Shown here piece after piece: positions 53,556 through 64,000 of a stretch of DNA of 64,000 nt. The notes beneath the pieces are model-generated. The model did not search any database and was not told the DNA's origin. It saw only the letters and a list, made by a program, of their open reading frames with translations. The translations under genes were made by a program, and so were the position numbers. Position 1 is the stretch's first letter. Each line of letters starts with the position of its first letter. Location of the stretch: contig NC_088178.1 of the NCBI RefSeq assembly GCF_028769735.1, positions 22,084,357 through 22,148,356 on the forward strand, given 5' to 3'. The stretch comes from Zonotrichia leucophrys gambelii. Lineage: Eukaryota > Chordata > Aves > Passeriformes > Passerellidae.

Positions 53556-56500
53556 GTAAAATCTGGACTTTGGGAAGTCACTTTTAGAAGGGAATTTCAA
53601 CAGTACAATTAATTGCTTGTGGAGAGATCCAGCACAGATTCATTGAAAGTTTGGAAGAGTGTGGCACAGCCTCGGGTCTGTGCCCTGATGCAAGGCACAG
53701 CTTGAGCATAAGGAAAAGATCAGTTAAAAAAGAAAATCAAGCATGAAACAGAAGTCTGGTGCACTTGATTGGTGTTCAGGCTTCTGCAGGTGACAGAAAA
53801 AAATAGGAATAGCCCTGTCAGGTAAAAGGAAAGTTGTGGTCCTCAGCTTAAACACCTGCAAAGGTGCTACAAATCACTGCTGGTGTTTATGCAAAGCACA
53901 GGAACCCACTGCTCATTACTAACAGGGGAAAAACAGCAAATGGTTTGTGCTGTAACATCCTTTCCTCCTTATTACCACTGGAAAAAACATCATTGAAAAT
54001 AGAATCACAGCAGAATATTCCCCCTCACCTCCCCCAGAGCTGTTCTGGGTTATGATTTTATGTTTTAATTCCTTATTCAGGAACACTTCAAATCAGAAAG
54101 ATAAATAACAAATCTTTGATTCTGTGTAACTCACATTCTAGGAAAACAGGCTCACTCTATAGACAGACATTGGGTTTATATGTATTTGGTACTAAATGAA
54201 TTATATACCTGGGGGGTTATGAATAAAGGATCTTAGCAAGAGGTTTTCTTCAATCTCTTTTTTTTATATCCCTAAATCTTTTAGATATATAAAGGCCCAA
54301 AATATTGTAAGATAATAAACAACATGTTATAAATGAGTTTTGTTCCTCAGGTGTGATTACCAAGTATCTAAGGAAACAATTTCATCTTTGTAGTGGATGA
54401 AATATTGATAATTTGAAATACTGTAACACATCACAGTTCCTCATTCAAATGTCAAAGTCTGAGAGCAGCATGCACTATAAAAACAGGCTTCCAAAAGACT
54501 TTTCTTGTAACTGAAATAAGGCACTAAGAACAGCTCCCAAAAAAAACCCTGCAAGACTCTGCATTTCTAATCTGCCTGAAATATTTTTACCCCTGTGAAC
54601 ACTCCTGGATTTAAATAAAGTTAATTTTGAAGTGCAGAGAGAGATGGTAATTAGGCAGGATCTAGTTAAACCTACGTGACAATGCACCAAAAGCCAAACC
54701 TGACCAATTACACCAATTCCTGCAGCTCACACTCAGCTATTCCCAATGCCCTTGGTATAAATAGATATTTTTTCTTAAAACCAGGAGGACTGCTAGCAGC
54801 TGAAATCTGGAAATAGTTCCAGTTAGGGACAGTGTCACCAGTTTTGGGAAGACCTTGTCAAATAACTGACTCTGAGGCTGCGCTGATGATGAGCACAGCA
54901 ACTGTGTTTGTAACGCTCATCTATCTGCAGTGGAAACATAACAGGATGCAAGAGGGCTTGGAATTTTTGCAAAACAAACCTCAGAGCATCCTGCTGGGAC
55001 AAGAAAGTTTTGTTGCAGGACCCTAGAAATTCTCAAACCAGGTTGTGAGCAGCTGAGGTAACAGGGCTTGGCTGACAGGGGTAACTCACATAATTTGCTG
55101 TGATTTTTATTAAGGCTTTCGTTAAATCATCGTTTTCCACCCAAAAGATAACGGAATTAAGTGACTGATTAGACACTTCTTGGCAAAAGACTTTCCAATG
55201 CCTCTGTTTGCAGAGGAATTCTTCAGAGGGCAGGCTTTACAGGTACAAAATAAAGAAAATAAAATAAAGACATCCCTGAAGGCTCTGTTTTTGAGTGGGG
55301 TGTAAGTTTCAGGGCTTGGAGCCCAGCAGTTTGCAGTGTAGAGCCAGGAGTGGCACCACTGAACATCACTGCAGTGCAAAATCCCTTGCTTGTTGTAGTT
55401 TGTATGAGACAAACAGTGCTGACAGATCAAAACAGGACAAATCTCCCTTCTCCCCTTCAGAGCAGCACTCAGACCTCAGTGGAAGCTCTTGGAAATTACA
55501 TTGAAGTGTTTTCCTGGAAAAAGAGAAGCTCTTGATACCAAGATCACTTTGACTCTCGTTTCTCATCTCGTTCTGCTTCCAGATCAGTCAACAATAACAA
55601 CAAAAAATCATGCATTTAAGATTTGCTGTCATTAACAGCAGAATGGAAACTGAGCCCTGCATCCCAGCTGTGCCAAGGCTGCTGCTGCAGCTGCACATCC
55701 GTGGATACGGAACGCGCTCGCATCCCGCTGCAGCCAGGCTTGCGTGTTCCTGTGCTGCTCTCCCCTCTGCAGACCCCACAGCATCTCTGCCTCTGCACTG
55801 CCCTGAACTCACAACTTGGACTAACCTAAACCACCCTGCAATCAAACTGCTGAATTCACAAATTGCTTAAAGGGTTTATTTTTGGTGTATTTTTATAAAA
55901 AGAAAAACAACAAAGTACCTGCTCAGTCCTTCACCTCGCTTCTGTGGAAAAGGCTTCCTCGAGAAGCATCATTTTGTTTTCCCTAACACTGGCAAGGGGA
56001 ATTTTCCAAACCAAACTCTGCCCTTTCCCAGGGCTGCTGGAAGCATGAGGGTGGCTCCCTGCTTGCTCTCTGCCCCCAAAACAGCTTTTGCCTGCAGCAT
56101 ATTTGATTGCAGATTGTTCCCATGTGCAAACTGACTGTCTTGGAAGGCAGCCTCCTGGGACTTCTGGTTCAGGAATCTCCCATCCCTGGAAAGATGGAGC
56201 AATATCCTGGAGGATTTTACCCATGACAGTCTCATTAAAAAGACAAGGATCTACAGTTCTGTGTCAAAATATGTTTTTAAGCCTGTGACCCCTCCTGTGT
56301 CTATCCTGAACACCACAACCACGACGCTGATCTGACAATCTAACCCTGAGCCCTAACAAGGGAGATCAAACCCTGCAAGAAACGCACAGATAAGCTTTGT
56401 AAAGATTTCCTGAGGCAGTTTAAGGCATTCCCAGCTCCTCTCCTGCTGCTCCCAGGTGCTGCCATCCAGGCTGGCAGGAGGGAATGCAGGCTTGCCCTGG

Positions 56501-59500
56501 GTAATGCCTCAGCCCAGATGCTGGGCTCAATGGGCAGGCACAGGGATGAGGCAAACAGGGATGGTGATTTCTCTCCCCACCACCACTATTTATCAAGTAG
56601 AAAGTAAAAATCTGAAGCTCTATATTCTGGGTGTTAAGCTGAGGGAGTTTGGCACCCACACGAGGAGGGGAGCAGCGTGTCTGTGAAATGCAGAGGTTCC
56701 TGCCACACTGCTGGCGTTTAACCCTGCTGGCACAAAAGGACTTTCCTAGGGGCTCTTTCAGCTGATCAGATGGAGGGGTGTGAGGTTATGGTGCCAAGTG
56801 CAATTCTGCCTGAAGGTGATTTTGAGAGATAGAAAGAGCAAGCAAAGCTTGAGAGCAACAGAAGCTGAGAGCGGAACTCAGGATGTTTCTGCACGTTCAG
56901 CTGGACCCTGCCTCTGCAGATGATTCTTGCAGCACTCCAAACAACAGCCACAAAACACAGGATGGCAACTGCTCCTGCTCACACTTAAATCAGCTATAAG
57001 GCAAAATGACAGACAATCCTACTTTGGTTTAAAAGGAAAAAAACTCCTGAAAGGCAGCTCTACAAGCCATGCAATTGTGAGGGACTTCTAATACCTTAAA
57101 AGAATAAATCAGAAGTTTTAAGTTTTTCTTCTCTGCAAGTGGTAACACAAATCCTACCACTAAAAAAGATGCTTGAGCTCAGCGGCTTTTATAAGGAGGG
57201 GCTGGGGTGGGGGAAACACTTGTGCCACCTTAAACCAGGGCCACAAAACAGAGTTAGTGGCAGCAGTGCCAGGGGCTGGGGAGCACCACCGGCACACGCA
57301 AGGCTTCCCTTCCCGTAAGCCTTTGGATCCCTGCACCGAACTCAGCGTGCTGCCAAGGCAAGCAGTGTACTTTGGCCACCAGCAGGTGATCTGTGCTCTG
57401 AAGAGCCGCGTGCTGTAAAGCAGGCAGAGCTGCTGAACTTCTGTTGGGTTTTGTGGGGAGCTGCAGCCCCTCAGCAGAGGCACATTCACCCACCTCGGGA
57501 CAAAAAACACACGCCAAGAGCTCCCAGAGCTGCTCCCTGCTCGCTCTGCCCGGAGCTCGGCACGGCTGGAAACACCAAATTTCCCTCGGGAAGAACATTC
57601 CCTCCCTGGTGAGATCCATCAGCTCATCTCCCCCAGTGCAACTATGACTCTTTCTTTGGAAGATCCTACTGGAGCTCCCAAGCATCACACCCACACTTTC
57701 AGTTTTACAGCAGCATTTCTCACTCAGTATTTGCTCAGGCCGTATATAGAGGCTGCTGCTGGTCCTAAGAGAGCTGTGCCAGCCGCCCACAACTCCTGGT
57801 GTAAATATCCATTTCCCTCCCTTCGGAGGACTGCTGGTCCATCCTGCTCCCAGACTCTCTCCTTCCCATAAGCTCTAATTCCACCAGAACTGCTTTAGGA
57901 AACAGAAGAAGTCTGATCCAAAACCTAATGAAGTTAAAAGGAAAAAAAAAAATCCATTTCAATAACTCCTAGAGTGAAAATGACGGTAAAAGACCCAGGG
58001 TTTGGCTAACCCCAGTGCACCATGAATTAATTCTTGACTATTTGGCTACATTTCCAAATTCTCCACCGGCACATTTTGATGGAAATTCCCCCAAAGTAGA
58101 TTAGTTTATTAGTAGCTGTATAGGATTGGAAAATTTGGGATTTATTGAACCCCTGTTCTCAGCATTTTTCCTATTCCTATGTTTTTCCAAATGAAGCAAG
58201 GCAGCTATAAACATTCTGTTCAGACACAAGCTCTGGAAACCAACACTCAACCTTTTGAAAGGGTTTAAGTACAGCTGACATTCGTCAGTGCCTCAGTACA
58301 AGCATTTTCAACTTGACAAGCTGAATTTTGAGATGCCCCTAGAAAACCACTGGAATCTTAGAAAATGTGGACTAGTTCTAGCTGAACAGTTTACCTGTAG
58401 TGTAACCAGTAAAACCTGCAGGGATTTATATCAGAAGAGCTGGTCCAGGACCTTCTCTGCAGCAGCTTTGTTTTGTCAGGGCTGGTTGTGAAAATAACAG
58501 AGGAAAAATAAACTCTTCACTCTGGCTTCTTTTCATCTGATTTCTCTCTTTCTCAGCAAAATATTCTTTTAAAGGATAAAGACACTGGGAACCAAAGCCA
58601 CTGCAGTCACTCCCTCTGCAACTATATTGTGCAAAACTTGCCTGGCAAGCCTGCCCTTCTGTGATTTGTGGGAAGCTCCTCTGACTCTGTTTCTTTGGTG
58701 CAGGCAGCGACACTGGCACTAAGGAAAAGCAACATTTACACCAACTCCGTGAAACAGAGCTGTGCCTTCTGATTTGGCAATAATATCACTTCTCATGTGT
58801 GCGAACATGAGGAGAATCTCCCATTTAGACACCAAGATCTCTTTAAATTAGCATGCAAATTTGGAAAGCTGATCTAAACCATCTTTCTCTGTACTGGCAG
58901 TACAATTTTGGGTATATTTTTGCACTATGTTGGCACAATTTAATACAACCTCTCATCAGTCACGGGGTAACTCAGGGTTGAAGACACTCTTACCCTTTCA
59001 GGAATTTTATGTCCATTGCAGTTCTCAGTTAGAATGGAAAAACTGAACCTAGAAACACAACCCAAAAGCCAAAGGGTTGTAGCTCCAAGTCTCTCTGGCT
59101 GGGGCAAACAAGGAAGTGGGATTGACTTGCACCAACTTACTCATGGGTGAAAAGTGAACACGGAAGGGATAAGCTAAACAGTGAGCAAGCCAGTTCTGAG
59201 ATGTGCTCAGGAGAAACAGAGCAGTGAGAAAGCACAGATTTACCCTCTGCCAGCCACTGCAAGGGGGTGTGGGCCAGGGAGGGTGGAAAACCTCCCATCC
59301 TCAGCGTGAGTCCCATCCTGCTCTCCCTGGGACGGGCAGGGTAGAGGAAAAGCCTGATCTGCACTAGGGCACCCCGTGGAGCTCTAGGGTTAGGGGTTTG
59401 CCCCTCATCGAGAACACCACCCACGTCCTGCAGGTGATGATGCTCCCAGCAGGGTCAGTTGTCCATGGCTTCGAAACTCAGGGAGAAGAGGGGAAAAAAG

Positions 59501-59734
59501 CAGCAGAAATTGCTTGAAAAGCCGGGGAAGCTGGGTGCTGAAGGTACCCGGGCAGGCTGGGAAGTGTCCAGCGGCTCCCCCAGCCCGAGGAGGGTCCCAC
59601 CCCACCCAGCTACGAGCACATTTCGCTTCTCTTTCGCTTTGCGTTCCGCGCAGAGGTGAGGGAGGGAGAGGGTAAATAAACCCCGAGCCCTCCAGCCCTG
59701 CCTTGGGGGAAGCGGGAGGCTACTTCAGACAAAA

Positions 59735-59900
59735 CTGTTATCCATTAACATCCAATTATCACTTGGTCCAAGCCATTAATTATAAATCAGCCTCCTAATT
59801 GGGATAATTAGCTCTCTGCTACTTAATGTAGTATGACTGATGCGTTTGGAAAGAAGGTAATCAGTCCATTTGTTTAGCGTTAGGCGAACAAATCCAACTC
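59735..59900. promoter_or_regulatory. Candidate homeodomain-dense regulatory element
   Basis: Within about 160 bp are TTATCCATTAACATCCAATT, AGCCATTAATTATAAATC, CTCCTAATTGGGATAATTAG, CTTAATG and GGTAATCAG: seven or more TAAT cores, including overlapping inverted pairs, plus a bicoid-type GGATAA. It abuts the large CpG island upstream of DMBX1. An enhancer or promoter-proximal element is inferred; conservation is untested. Confidence 0.42.
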
Positions 59901-59929
59901 TCATGGTTTAATTTCAGCCGCAGCCTTCC

Positions 59930-62900
59930 CCGCTCGGCCCAGCATCAGCATTCAGAGCCCATCGCAGCTCCGTTAATTGTTCGGGAATCGCGGCAGGGAT
60001 GGGCACACGCAGCACCGCGGGGCTTTCGGGACAGCAGCGCCCATCCCGGGGATGCGGCCGGACTCGCCCTCCCTCGCGGGGAACCGCTGGGATTTTGGGG
60101 ATAAGGTTAATTAGAGGGGACAGGTTCGAACCTGAACGCGACCCCACAGTCGGGCTCGTTCCGGAGGAGCAAGGGGCTCCTCTCATGCCCCCGTCACCCC
60201 GGCCGGGCCTCGCCTCTAGAAACCATCTCAGGGAGAGCGGAAAAACTTTCCTCTTTATTCTTCCCCCCGCCTCTCCTTTTCCCCACTTCCCCTGGATGTC
60301 TCATTAATGCCGGCTGCTCGGCGAGCCGCCGATAGCTGCGGGACATGATTAGATATTTATTACTGTCATTTACATGGAAAACTTGAGCTAACCAAGTGGA
60401 ACTGGAGGGGGCCGCCGGAGGGGACGGGACGAGGCGGAGCGGGGACATTTCTTTTCCCCGGCAGAGGCGGAATGCGGGACACAGCGGAGCGCGGCCGGCC
60501 GGAGCGGAGGCTGCGGGGACAGCCCCGCAAAGGCCAGCCAGGGCCGGGGGTGTTGGGCCGAGCCCTCCCCGGGTTGCGGCTGCGGTACCACCTCGCTCCG
60601 GCCGCGTTTCGTTTCCGAAGGGAGCGGGCAGCGCTCGGTGCGGGAATCCCGCCGGGAAACGGGGGATGCTGCCCCCTCCCTCCTTTCTGCTGACGGCCTC
60701 ACCCAGGAGACCCTCGGGGACACCAAGGACCTGTCCCGAGATGCGCTGACCCCTTTTTCCCCCGAGGCTCCGGGAAATAAATGGAAAGCGCAGCCGGGAA
60801 AAGCCACGGACCGCGGAGACCGACCGGCTCCGTATGGGGCTCTTCTTGTCCCTTCTCTCCGCAAATAAAGGGGCAGGCACTGCGAGTGTCGCAGTCAAAC
60901 CCCACTTCCATCGGAGGAGAAAGTTCCCGAGGGCCTTGCTTTGGGCTCTAGCAGCCTGTGTGTCCGGTCCCCGCAAGGCTTTCGGGAGGTCACCCTCGCC
61001 CTCTCCTTGTCCCTGCAAGAGGAGCGGGTCCCGGGTGCCCCGGGCAGCCAGCACCGAGGGGGGACACGGACTTTGTTCCGCTCAAGTGCTGGCCGCGGCG
61101 GAGCACAGCCCACCCCCCTTCTCTATCTGTTATCCCATGGCCCGAGGGGCGACTCTGGCGGAGATGTATGAGATCTCTCGCGGTAAAAATATGCATGCGG
61201 ATCCCCATTTGGTTAGCCCTATAATGGAGGTGTAAATAGGTTTCGACTGCGAAGCCCTTAATTTATCAAGAAGGGCTGACAGCGCAGGTCCGGGATTTAT
61301 ACACCCCTTAAAGAGGGAGTATGCAGGGGGGCCGCAAAGACCGGCCTGCCCGCTCCTTATGGGGGGCTCCCCATCCGTTCTGCCGTCTAACCTCGCAGCG
61401 GGGTGATGTAGGGGTGCGATTTGTCCTAGAGAGGTTTCCTAGCGCTGCCGGCATCTTGCCCTCCCTTGCCGTCCCTTCCGCACTCAACTTCCAGCCGCGC
61501 CAGAAAGAAAAACCAAACCAGGAGCCACCCCGAGCGGGGCCATGGCCACCGTCCCCGGCCCCTTTCGGGGCTGTTTCAGCCCTCGGCAGCTCTCCCCAGG
61601 CTACGCAGTTTACTAAAACATCGTTATGTAAATAGAGAGAAAGTTGCGCTCTCCTCCAACGGAGCCCGGCTCTCGGAGGGATGCGCGTCCCCCACCGCTC
61701 CCCGAGCCGGGTTACAACCCTCGCACCCCGCCAGCTGCCCAAACCCGCACCGGAGCGGGCTGGCACTGGGAGTCGATAGGAACGCGGCCCCGAGCTCGTG
61801 GGGGTTTGAATTATTTTTCTTTCGCGGTAGTTTGGGTTTGTTTTTCTTTCTTTCATTTTTTTTTTTTTTTTTAAAGCGCGGTATACTTCAAATAAACAAG
61901 AAAAATAATAAAGAAAAAGGAAATAAAGAGGGACAGGAGGATAGAGAACTTGCGCTGGAGCCCGGGCCGGGTTTCTCCTCGGCGGTGCGCGCATCCCTGC
62001 CAGCGGTGCCTCCGCCGGCCGCGCATTCCCCTCGGACAGACCGATTCCCCCTCCTCGCAAGCAATCCCCCAAGTCCTCTTCTCTCCCCGTCGGAGCCGCG
62101 CTGCCCGGGGGTCCTTACCTGGGGCGGCGGGGCAGCCTCCCGGCCCGCCGTGGGAGCGGGGACACGCGTGGGAGCGCGGCGCTGCGCCCCGGCCCGCCCT
62201 ACTCCATCCGCCCGCGCTGCCTGCGCGCTGCCTGCGCGCCCGGCGGAGCTGCCATCTACCGGGAGGCAGCATTGCAGAAGGATTTTTAAAAGGAGCTTCA
62301 TAGCGACCCGGGAGCTACCCAGCAAGATTTTCAATGGTCCTCCACCCTGTCAATCAAAACGGGGCTGCTGGTACACCCCCCACCCCCCCCCCAGCGCTTC
62401 TTACTAGTCATTTACTCCAAGCCGAGGTGTAAACGCCTAATTAAATCCCTGGAAGCGGACGGGATGCCGGTGGAGGGAGGAGGGCTGGAGCCAGGGCCGG
62501 GGGGGTGATGGGGTCCGCCGGGCACAGGAAAGGGAAGCCAAGCCTGCCTCTGCCCGCGCCCCCCGCTCAGCACCGCGCTGGATCAGACCCTGACGTTCCC
62601 CTCTCCCCCGACGGCCCCTGGGTGGGGATGCTGGTGGGGGATAATCTCCCAATTTAATTACACAGCGACCGCGGCCCCCCACCCTGCTCCCGGCCGCCCC
62701 GCTGCCCCGGCTTTGCGGCTGCACCCCTCCAGTACTCTTTAAATGTTGGGGGAACGGGCACAGTCACAACGCGGAGAAATAAAACAGCAGCGGTGGAAGG
62801 AGCTCAGAGGAGCGCTGGGCGAGGGATTCGCCGCCCGCCCCGTCGGGAAAGCTCAGCCGGGAGCGCACGGGCGGCCCTGCCGGGCCCGGGGAGCCGGGCA

Positions 62901-62960
62901 GGGACAGCGGGCACGGGGGGACCCCGCGGAGCTCCGACGGGCGAGGAACGAGCGCTTAAC
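59930..62960. promoter_or_regulatory. Large CpG island (~3 kb) upstream of DMBX1
   Basis: CpG density and GC content rise sharply here and stay high for about 3 kb, interrupted by AT-rich, apparently non-random pockets (TGATTAGATATTTATTACTG at about 60347 and the ATGCATGCGGATCC / CCCTTAATTTATC area at 61190-61275). No open frame in it shows family motifs. It fits a promoter island of a developmental regulator. DMBX1 lies about 12 kb away with its 5' side facing the island, so it may hold its non-coding first exon. It could also serve an unseen gene further right. Confidence 0.55.
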
Positions 62961-64000
62961 GCACCTCCCCGCTCATGATTTTTATTTCATACTTTTTCCC
63001 CCGAAATACTTTTTTTCTTTCTTTCGGTATGTAAAAAGGGGAAAACCAGCTTTTCCTTTCCGTGCATTTCTTTTTCTTTCCCTTTTTACTCTCTCTGCGG
63101 GATTTTCGCAGGTACCTTCCCGTCCAGCGGCCGGGCTGGTTATCTGGCAGAGCTCACTAACTGGAGCGGTGGTTGTATTTGCTTTTCAGCTTTGCCATGC
63201 CTTCGCAGCAGAAAGAGCAGTTTAAAGCCTTTAGAGAGATTGCTAATAGATGCCAGTTCCTTGCCTTTAGATTCTCTCCCAGCCCAGGAGGATTTAGGAT
63301 GGGATTGGGAGACGAGACGCCATTTCAGGCTCCAAAACACCCTGTTTTAAAATGACTGCGGGTAAGAGGATTAAAACAATAATACCCTTCTCTTCTTGAA
63401 GGTTTTTTTTTTCCTCTCTCCCTCCTATAGAAAAGATTTCTTCTCCCAGAGCAAAACCGTTTAGACAGGAATTAAGGGAACAAGAAAGAATAAGAGGGGG
63501 GGAGAGGACCTTTTAATTTGAGCTTGATATTTTGTACAAATTCTGACCAAAAGAAAAAAAAAAAAGAAAAAAAAGGGATCGGTCTGGCTCGGGACACCAG
63601 AAGGTTCCAAGTGCCACTTTCTTGTATTTATTTTTATTGCATATATTTATTTTTTTTTTTTTTTTTTTTAAGCAGAGGTTATGGGGTACCAAGTGATCGT
63701 CTCGGGAAAGAGAGGGAGGGGGTGAACCCATTGAAATCTATTCCAGCCTATTCGTGCCGCTGGCCCCCAGGAGCGAGGAGCGCCCCTCGCCCCGTGTTTC
63801 TCCCGCACCCTCGAAACCATCCACCCGCTCTTGGCCGCGAAACCGATTGGGCGAAACTCAGCGCGCTGATCGCCGCGATCTCTTTTCTCTTTTCGGGTGC
63901 GTTTTTCGGGGACCCGACCCCGGGCTGGCCAGGGCATCACCCCGCACAAACAACGCGGAGTGTCCCTTCGTGCTTGTTTTGAGGTGTCCCTGCAGTGGCC
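62961..64000. other. Right edge: mixed CpG-rich and homopolymer-rich DNA
   Basis: Poly(A) and poly(T) runs at about 63549-63575 and 63650-63670 separate the large CpG island from another CpG-rich patch at 63720-63960 that continues to the window edge. No coding exon can be supported. Confidence 0.5.

Larger units (their letters stand above)
48854..59734. other. DMBX1 upstream DNA without supported genes
   Basis: About 11 kb with no exon or RNA gene I can support. It contains the heptamer array at 51.1 kb, a short duplication with poly(A) at 53.5 kb and otherwise unique AT-rich DNA. It is probably 5' intron or upstream regulatory sequence of DMBX1, because the first coding exon is preceded by a splice acceptor. 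Confidence 0.55.

Noticed and set aside
60194..61054. 286-codon open frame on the minus strand in the CpG island
   Set aside because: High GC lowers stop frequency. The peptide is Arg/Pro/Gly-rich without family motifs, and opposite-strand frames are equally open.
61466..62407. 313-codon open frame on the plus strand in the CpG island
   Set aside because: Same compositional reason. It runs through a poly(T)-encoded Phe run and shows no recognisable domain.

Overview
The window looks like vertebrate nuclear DNA, most likely from a bird and probably a songbird. It has short-intron genes with GT-AG splice sites, several truncated copies of the avian CR1 LINE 3' end, strand-biased A/C and T-rich simple repeats, large CpG islands, and a nuclear copy of mitochondrial COX1. 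Nothing bacterial or viral was recognised. The species assignment is inference.

Left part (1-11.6 kb): the amidase-signature fatty-acid amide hydrolase family. A complete 15-exon gene (FAAH, minus strand, coding span 3243-11387) can be joined in frame from start to stop and gives 572 residues, including the Lys-Ser-Ser catalytic triad. Its first exon lies in a CpG island. About 3 kb beyond its 3' end, at 78-287 on the same strand, is the first coding exon of a second FAAH-like gene that runs off the left edge. The two genes are head-to-tail paralogues.

Middle (11.6-41.6 kb): about 30 kb with no gene I can support. It holds CR1 fragments, hexamer, trinucleotide, 9-mer and A/C-only simple repeats, and several AT-rich, homeodomain-site-rich stretches that are plausible regulatory elements. 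Only alignment could show whether these are conserved.

Right part (41.7-48.1 kb): DMBX1, a paired-type K50 homeobox transcription factor of the developing fore- and midbrain, on the minus strand. Four coding exons join in frame to 362 residues with a complete homeodomain and a C-terminal OAR motif. The last intron holds a 0.32-kb COX1 NUMT in antisense. Just 5' of the first coding exon is a ~320-bp tandem duplicate carrying the first 30 codons, the start codon and the splice acceptor, but not the donor.

Far right (48.8-64 kb): DMBX1-upstream DNA with a perfect palindrome, a (GAAAAAA)n array, an AT-rich homeodomain-site cluster near 59.8 kb and a ~3-kb CpG island (59.9-63.0 kb) without a supported ORF. 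The island may contain the non-coding 5' exon(s)/promoter that the splice acceptor upstream of the DMBX1 start codon implies.

The most notable points are the tandem FAAH pair, the DMBX1 first-exon duplication, the NUMT inside DMBX1, a small tandem duplication that copies a FAAH splice donor into the neighbouring intron, and a gene order that differs from the human FAAH-DMBX1 arrangement as I remember it.
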